Shown here one piece after another: positions 5,493-9,246 of a DNA stretch of 9,246 bases. Numbering within the stretch: the stretch's first letter is position 1; the number at the start of each line of letters is the position of its first letter. This DNA comes from an uncultured Bacteroidota bacterium (GTDB lineage: Bacteria; Bacteroidota; Bacteroidia; Chitinophagales; Chitinophagaceae). The stretch covers positions 1-9,246 of the forward strand of contig CAIJZG010000291.1 of the NCBI GenBank assembly GCA_903825065.1, given 5' to 3'. A program made the translations under genes and the position numbers. The notes under the pieces were generated by a model. The model saw only the letters and a program-made list of their open reading frames with translations. It ran no database searches and was not told the DNA's origin.

Positions 5493-6310
5493 ATAAGATC
5501 TGTTAATAGAATGGCTTCCATTGCTTCTTTGACATCATGCACCCGAATAATAGCAGCTCCATACATGAGCCCTACTGTATTTAAAACAGTAGTTCCATTT
5601 AAAGCAGTTTCTGAAGTACCCCCTAAGGATTTATAAATACTTGACTTACGTGATACCCCTAATAATATAGGCTTACCAAGAATTTTCAAACTGGAAAATT
5701 CCTTGATAATTTGAAAATTTGCTTCCAGTGTTTTACCAAATCCAAAACCCGGATCAATAATAATATCCTTAATTCCTGCAGTTTTACAAGCTTCAATCCT
5801 TTCAATAAAAAAATCTATTATTGAACTCATTGTTTGTGTTTCATCTATTGGAGAATGAAGATTCTTTGAATCCCCTCCATGGTGCATGCAGATATAGGGT
5901 GATTTTAATACTGCAACTGTTTCTAGCATATTGGAATCAAATAATCCTGAACTTACATCATTAATAATAGAAGCTCCAGATTCAACCGAAATACGAGCAA
6001 CATCTGCATAATAAGTATCTATAGAAATGATCACAGAAGGAAATTCCTGCGTAATTGCTTGTATGATGGGAACCACTCTTTCAGCTTCTAATTCCGGCCC
6101 AATCTTTTCACTTCCTGGCCTGGTACTTTGTCCTCCAATATCAAGTATACTAGCACCTAATGCCAGCATTTCTGAAGCTTTCTGTAATGCTTCCTCCATA
6201 TTATCCACCCGGCTTTTACTATGAAAGCTATCAGGCGTACAATTGATGATTCCCATTACCACTGGTTGTTCCCAATTTATTAATCTTCCATTACAGTTAA
6301 GTGTCAACAT
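5483..6310 (-). CDS. folP: Dihydropteroate synthase
   Basis: A 275-residue TIM-barrel enzyme joining 6-hydroxymethyl-dihydropterin pyrophosphate to p-aminobenzoate in folate synthesis, the target of sulfonamides. Motifs are in the family order: VMGIINCTPDSF at 18-29 (Asn23 for Mg/pyrophosphate), DIGGQSTRPGS at 57-67 (loop 2, Thr63-Arg64-Pro65), SIDTYYADVA at 96-105 with Asp98, IINDVSSG at 115-122 with Asn117, IIDPGFGFGKT at 184-194 with Asp186, GVSRKSS at 218-224 with Lys222, and RVHDVKEAM at 256-264. Length is typical. Two departures from common relatives are noted: loop 1 reads HSKSR instead of the usual SDGG-type sequence, and the MHMxG strand reads MHHGG (142-146). It is a single-gene minus-strand unit, divergent from DUF1599 and convergent with the FKBP gene. 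The start at 6310 precedes a normal N-terminus, with a -7 box about 30 bp upstream. Confidence 0.96.
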   Translation of the reverse strand: MLTLNCNGRLINWEQPVVMGIINCTPDSFHSKSRVDNMEEALQKASEMLALGASILDIGGQSTRPGSEKIGPELEAERVVPIIQAITQEFPSVIISIDTYYADVARISVESGASIINDVSSGLFDSNMLETVAVLKSPYICMHHGGDSKNLHSPIDETQTMSSIIDFFIERIEACKTAGIKDIIIDPGFGFGKTLEANFQIIKEFSSLKILGKPILLGVSRKSSIYKSLGGTSETALNGTTVLNTVGLMYGAAIIRVHDVKEAMEAILLTDLIKK

Positions 6311-6328
6311 AGAGAGTATTCATTTATC

Positions 6329-6360
6329 TTGCAGCTATTCAAAGATATTATATAGCTTTT
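6329..6360 (+). promoter_or_regulatory. Candidate promoter for the DUF1599-DoxX operon
   Basis: TTG (6329-6331), a 21-bp spacer and TAGCTTTT (6353-6360; 7 of 8 against TAnnTTTG) place the start of transcription near 6366, about ten bases before the ATG at 6376. The element interleaves with the minus-strand folP promoter candidate in a 65-bp gap, so the two promoters may compete. Confidence 0.4.
6340..6347 (-). promoter_or_regulatory. Candidate -7 element for folP
   Basis: On the minus strand TATCTTTG matches TAnnTTTG at every defined position. It predicts transcription from near 6333 and a leader of about 22 bases before the folP ATG at 6310. No clear TTG is found 19-21 bp upstream, so the -33 half is unsupported. 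Confidence 0.45.
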
Positions 6361-6375
6361 AACACAGGGATTAAA

Positions 6376-6918
6376 ATGGGAACGAATATTCAATACGATC
6401 AGGCAATTATTCAGTGCCGCGATATATTTATTAAAAAAACCAAGGATTATGGTACCGCCTGGCGTGTTTTACGAACTATTTCAGTAGTAGATCAGATTTT
6501 TATTAAAGCGCTTAGAATTAGAACTATACAAGATAAGAAAACTCAAAAAATCGAAGATGGTATTCCATCAGAATTTAAAGGAATAGTTAATTATGCAATT
6601 ATCGGTTTGATCCAATTATCCTTAGATCATCCTGCAGTTGAAGAACTGCCGGTTGAACAAGTAGAAACCTTATACCAGAAATATGTTGATTTTGCAAAAA
6701 ATACGATGCTAGACAAAAATCATGACTATGGTGAAGCCTGGCGTGATATGAGTCAGGAAAGTTTTGCTGATTTAATTTTAGTGAAATTATTGAGGATTAA
6801 ACAGATCCTTCATAATGATGGGAAAACACTAATTAGTGAAGGCATAGATGCTAACTATGTTGATATATTGAATTATTCCATTTTTGCCTTAATCTTAATT
6901 GAAGAAGGAAAGCATTAA
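6376..6918 (+). CDS. Tandem DUF1599 (nucleotide modification-associated domain 1) protein
   Basis: A 180-residue protein made of two copies of the same unit. Copy 1 (about 10-82) has CRDIFIKKTKDYGTAWR, DQIFIKALRIR and GIVNYAIIGL; copy 2 (about 103-176) has KNHDYGEAWRDM, DLILVKLLRIKQI and DILNYSIFAL. The DYG-x-AWR (24-30; 117-123), K-x-LRI and NY motifs align at the same spacing, so this is an internal duplication. The unit resembles DUF1599 (PF07659), named nucleotide modification-associated domain 1 after its phage contexts; its biochemical role is not established. No signal peptide is seen, so the product is cytoplasmic. The DoxX-like gene starts 9 nt after its stop. Divergent folP suggests, but does not prove, a link to folate or nucleotide metabolism. 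The conserved Asp, Tyr, Arg and Asn residues in both copies suggest that both sites are kept. Confidence 0.85.
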   Translation: MGTNIQYDQAIIQCRDIFIKKTKDYGTAWRVLRTISVVDQIFIKALRIRTIQDKKTQKIEDGIPSEFKGIVNYAIIGLIQLSLDHPAVEELPVEQVETLYQKYVDFAKNTMLDKNHDYGEAWRDMSQESFADLILVKLLRIKQILHNDGKTLISEGIDANYVDILNYSIFALILIEEGKH

Positions 6919-6927
6919 AATTATATC

Positions 6928-8028
6928 ATGAAAAAATTATTGTGGGCAGTAAGATGGATTATTGGATTACTTTTTATTTTTTCAGGGTTGGTGAAAGCTA
7001 ATGATCCACTTGGGTTAAGTTATAAAATACAGGAATTTTTTGAAGTCTGGGGATGGCATGCATTTCACGATTACACACTCTTCATTGCATATTCACTCAA
7101 TGTTTTTGAAATCATTTCAGGAGTTGCTGTGATAGTAGGTTGGCAGATTAAAATAGTGAATTGGTTACTTTTATTACTCATTATTGCTTTCACTTTTTTA
7201 ACAGGATTTGCCCTTTTTTCTGGAAAAATAAAAACATGTGGATGTTTTGGCGACTGCATTCCACTTAGTTCAGCACAATCTTTCATGAAAGATATTTTTC
7301 TATTTATATTGATCATTATATTGATGATACTTAGTGATAAATATCATCATACAGAATTTAAATTTACTTCTATCCTTATTTTAATAATCAGCTTGTCAGG
7401 CTCAATTGGATTGCAATTTTATGTTTTAAGAAACTTGCCAATTGTAGATTGTCTTCCATTTAAAATAGGAAACAATATTCAACAACAAATGCAATTACCT
7501 ATTGGTGCAATCCCAGATAGCTTTGCACTGCATTTCATCTATCAAAAGAATGGTAAAGAATTAAGTTTTGATCAGGCACATTTCCCAGATGATTTTGATT
7601 CATCTTATATCTATGTGAATCGAAAAGATGAACTGGTAAAAAAAGGTAATGGATTAAAAGCCTCTATTTCTGATTTTTCTCTTCGAACCTTAACAGATAC
7701 AGATACCACTTCCTTATTATTCGATACTCCCAAATATGTGATGATAATGGCAAAAGACTTTGAAGATTATCTAGAATGGGAGGGGGCAGTTACTAAAATT
7801 ATCAATCAGGCGGCTTCTCATAAAATATCAATTGTTTTGATAACAGCAGATGCGAAAACGGCCTCTGAAAAATTTCAAAATATCCCTATTCTAAAATGCG
7901 ATGCTACTGTTATGAAAACTGCTGCAAGAGTTACACCCACCATTTTTTTGATGGAAGCAGCGACTATTAAAGGAAAATATAGTTATCGAAATTTAAATGC
8001 TATAGAGAGTGCTATTAGAAATTGGTAA
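6928..8028 (+). CDS. MauE/DoxX-like membrane protein fused to a thioredoxin-like domain (BT_3928-like family)
   Basis: A 366-residue membrane protein. The N-terminal half has four or five hydrophobic segments (about 7-23, 52-70, 77-97, 121-136, 147-166) and the MauE/DoxX hallmarks: FIFSGLVKANDPLG (17-30), a glutamate in the second helix (Glu61), and the cysteine motif CGCFGDC (104-110), which in MauE-like proteins is linked to disulfide chemistry. RNLPIVDCLPFKIGNNI (168-184) leads into a C-terminal soluble part ending in a thioredoxin-like fold (about 268-366), with a cis-proline-type VTPTIFLM (335-342). There is no CxxC: the position where it is expected reads AKDFEDYLEW, so this domain is probably not a dithiol oxidoreductase. 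Cys175 and Cys324 remain. The layout fits the Bacteroidota family NCBI calls BT_3928, as far as I recall. It follows DUF1599 by 9 nt. Function is unknown; periplasmic redox or quinone-linked work is a guess. Confidence 0.82.
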   Translation: MKKLLWAVRWIIGLLFIFSGLVKANDPLGLSYKIQEFFEVWGWHAFHDYTLFIAYSLNVFEIISGVAVIVGWQIKIVNWLLLLLIIAFTFLTGFALFSGKIKTCGCFGDCIPLSSAQSFMKDIFLFILIIILMILSDKYHHTEFKFTSILILIISLSGSIGLQFYVLRNLPIVDCLPFKIGNNIQQQMQLPIGAIPDSFALHFIYQKNGKELSFDQAHFPDDFDSSYIYVNRKDELVKKGNGLKASISDFSLRTLTDTDTTSLLFDTPKYVMIMAKDFEDYLEWEGAVTKIINQAASHKISIVLITADAKTASEKFQNIPILKCDATVMKTAARVTPTIFLMEAATIKGKYSYRNLNAIESAIRNW

Positions 8029-8031
8029 GCA

Positions 8032-8313
8032 TTAAGAGATGATCACTTCAGTAATTACTTCTTCCCCAAATACTTCATTAATTCTTGCAATGATCTGAGG
8101 CTTCTGATATTGCAATTCATTTTTGAGTGGTCCTACTGAAGTTTGAATATATAATTTCTTATTGAATATTTTTATTTTCTCCGTGTATTTAGCAATGGTT
8201 CTACCCATCAGAGTTTCCCAAATAACTTCAATCTGAGCAGCTCGTACACCGTTGTTCAGTTTGCTTTTTTTCAAAAAGCCTTTTAATGCATCACCGATAT
8301 GATATTCAGCCAT
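8032..8313 (-). CDS. DUF721/DciA-like protein
   Basis: A 93-residue soluble protein matching the DUF721 (DciA-like) pattern: a short helical start (HIGDALKGFLKKSKL), then IEVIWETLMGRTIAKYT (28-44) with the conserved Trp32, Gly37 and Thr44, strand pair KIKIFNKKLYIQTSVGPLKNEL (46-67) ending in the conserved Glu-Leu, and a final helix with RINEVFG. DciA is the ancestral operator of the replicative helicase DnaB in bacteria lacking DnaC. This protein is short and covers only the conserved KH-like module, so its exact role in replication is inferred. It sits 31 nt downstream of recF in the same direction, a neighbourhood that supports a replication/repair role. Its stop is 3 bp from that of the convergent DoxX-like gene and no hairpin separates them. 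Confidence 0.85.
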   Translation of the reverse strand: MAEYHIGDALKGFLKKSKLNNGVRAAQIEVIWETLMGRTIAKYTEKIKIFNKKLYIQTSVGPLKNELQYQKPQIIARINEVFGEEVITEVIIS

Positions 8314-8344
8314 TAAGTAAAGATAAGTTAATGGAATTTGATTT

Positions 8345-9246
8345 TTATTGAATTTCTATTAACTGAAAACTAGTATTTGTTTGTCTTAATTGATCTTGTA
8401 ACCTTTGCGAATGCGTATCAGTAATAAATACTTGTCCGTCGCTTTCAGTACAAACCCAATGCAATAATTGAAACATTCTATTCTCGTCTAACTTTTCAAA
8501 TACATCATCTAATAAAAGAATAGGTGTATAACCCTTTTGTTCTTTAAGTATTTGCCACTCAGCTAATTTCATTGCAAATAATAGGCTCTTTCTTTGCCCC
8601 TGCGAAGCTTCGTTTTTGAAAACCTGATCTTGCATTTTAAAAAGAATATCATCCTTATGGATACCTGCACAGGTTCTCTGTAGTATTTTGTCTTTTTGTT
8701 TATTCATATGCAACCAGGCTTCCATGTTTTGCTGCATTAACTGACTTTCATAAAACAATTCAATCTGATCTGAATCCCCAGCAATTTTGGTATAAATATC
8801 AGAGACTAACTTAAGATAACTCTCTAAGAAAGCTTTCCGTATTACAAATAGCTGGTCTCCCTTATCACAAAGTTGTTGATCTAAAATTTGTAACAAGGCA
8901 TCATCTATTGTTCCTGTCTCAGCAAAATTTTTTAAAACAGAATTTCTTTGTTGTAATAGTTTTTGATAATCAATAAGAAGTAGGAGATAACTCTTATTAA
9001 ATTGTGAAATAATGGTGTCTATTAATTTTCTTCTTTCTTCACTAGATCCTGAAATAATACTGATATCATCCGGAGCAATCATCACACAGCAGAACTTGCC
9101 GATATGATCTGAAAAACGTTTATATGTTTCTTCATTTAGCGTTAATTCCTTTCGATTATTTTCTCTTAGAATAAATACCAAATGTTGATTACTAGAATTT
9201 AATTGATAGTTTCCTTCTAAACGTAAACCTTGCATCCCATGATGCA
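8345..9246 (-). CDS. recF: DNA replication/repair protein RecF, N-terminus outside window (partial)
   Basis: The frame stays open to the window end, so the ATG at 9235 is internal; residues HHG can be read before it. RecF is normally about 360-370 residues, and about 299 are here, so roughly the first 60-70, including the Walker A loop, lie upstream. Numbering from the Met at 9235: IAPDD (53-57), GSSEERRKLID (63-73, the G-x-x-x-x-RR motif), a long coiled-coil-like arm (about 85-180), GIHKDD (191-196), the ABC signature SQGQRKS (211-217), Walker B with D-loop ILLLDDVFEKLD (239-250; Asp243, Asp244), and ITDTH with the H-loop His275. RecF is an SMC-like ATPase that helps load RecA at DNA gaps with RecOR. 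Nothing indicates decay. DUF721 follows 31 nt downstream on the same strand, probably in the same transcript. Confidence 0.96.
   Translation of the reverse strand, partial: HHGMQGLRLEGNYQLNSSNQHLVFILRENNRKELTLNEETYKRFSDHIGKFCCVMIAPDDISIISGSSEERRKLIDTIISQFNKSYLLLLIDYQKLLQQRNSVLKNFAETGTIDDALLQILDQQLCDKGDQLFVIRKAFLESYLKLVSDIYTKIAGDSDQIELFYESQLMQQNMEAWLHMNKQKDKILQRTCAGIHKDDILFKMQDQVFKNEASQGQRKSLLFAMKLAEWQILKEQKGYTPILLLDDVFEKLDENRMFQLLHWVCTESDGQVFITDTHSQRLQDQLRQTNTSFQLIEIQ

Noticed and set aside
6027..6224. Plus-strand 65-residue open frame inside folP
   Set aside because: Antisense shadow of a clear folP coding region.
7071..7316. Minus-strand 81-residue open frame
   Set aside because: Antisense to the membrane part of the DoxX-like gene, whose hydrophobic codons create such frames on the other strand.
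8034..8048. Possible hairpin around TGATCA at the DoxX/DUF721 junction
   Set aside because: The symmetry is interrupted by a mismatch and leaves no room for a real loop, so the stem is too weak for a terminator.

Overview
The window looks like an ordinary chromosomal segment of a low-GC member of the Bacteroidota, plausibly Chitinophagia-like. This rests on AT-rich sequence, very weak Shine-Dalgarno use, several matches to the Bacteroidota promoter consensus (TTTG or TTG, about 20 bp, TAnnTTTG), lipoproteins with a cysteine at residue 17, and gene families typical of the phylum (DUF6132, tandem DUF1599, MauE/DoxX with a thioredoxin-like tail). Family-level placement is inference. I see no mobile element, CRISPR array, rRNA or tRNA.

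Layout. Positions 1-357 (-) hold the N-terminal part of a lipoprotein with a LamG-like fold, cut by the window edge. Positions 571-2093 (-) hold a two-gene unit: an unrecognised acidic 118-residue protein followed by a PLP-dependent class V aminotransferase. A palindromic, CRP/FNR-like site (2131-2150) lies between this unit and a tightly overlapping plus-strand trio (2191-2924): two cysteine-bearing mini membrane proteins (DUF2892-like and DUF6132-like) and a thioredoxin. The trio converges on ndk (2941-3357, -), and the two genes share a strong hairpin terminator. From 3487 (+) come a NrnA-type DHH phosphoesterase and, 3 nt later, a two-domain FKBP lipoprotein. They end at a terminator whose stem overlaps the stop codon of convergent folP (5483-6310, -). 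Divergent from folP is a two-gene unit (6376-8028, +): a tandem DUF1599 protein and a MauE/DoxX membrane protein with a thioredoxin-like C-terminus. The window closes with recF, missing its N-terminus, and a DUF721/DciA-like gene, both on the minus strand (8032-9246).

How the genes relate. Much of the window is housekeeping: nucleotide turnover (ndk, NrnA-like), folate synthesis (folP), recombination and replication (recF, DUF721) and envelope folding (FKBP). A redox theme recurs: the thioredoxin trio with its CCGVGGC and CSSGTC membrane proteins, and the DoxX/thioredoxin-like fusion with its CGCFGDC motif. The least explained parts are the trio with its palindrome, the tandem DUF1599 gene between folP and the DoxX fusion, and the unknown acidic protein. 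I do not see convincing evidence of a wholly new system here.
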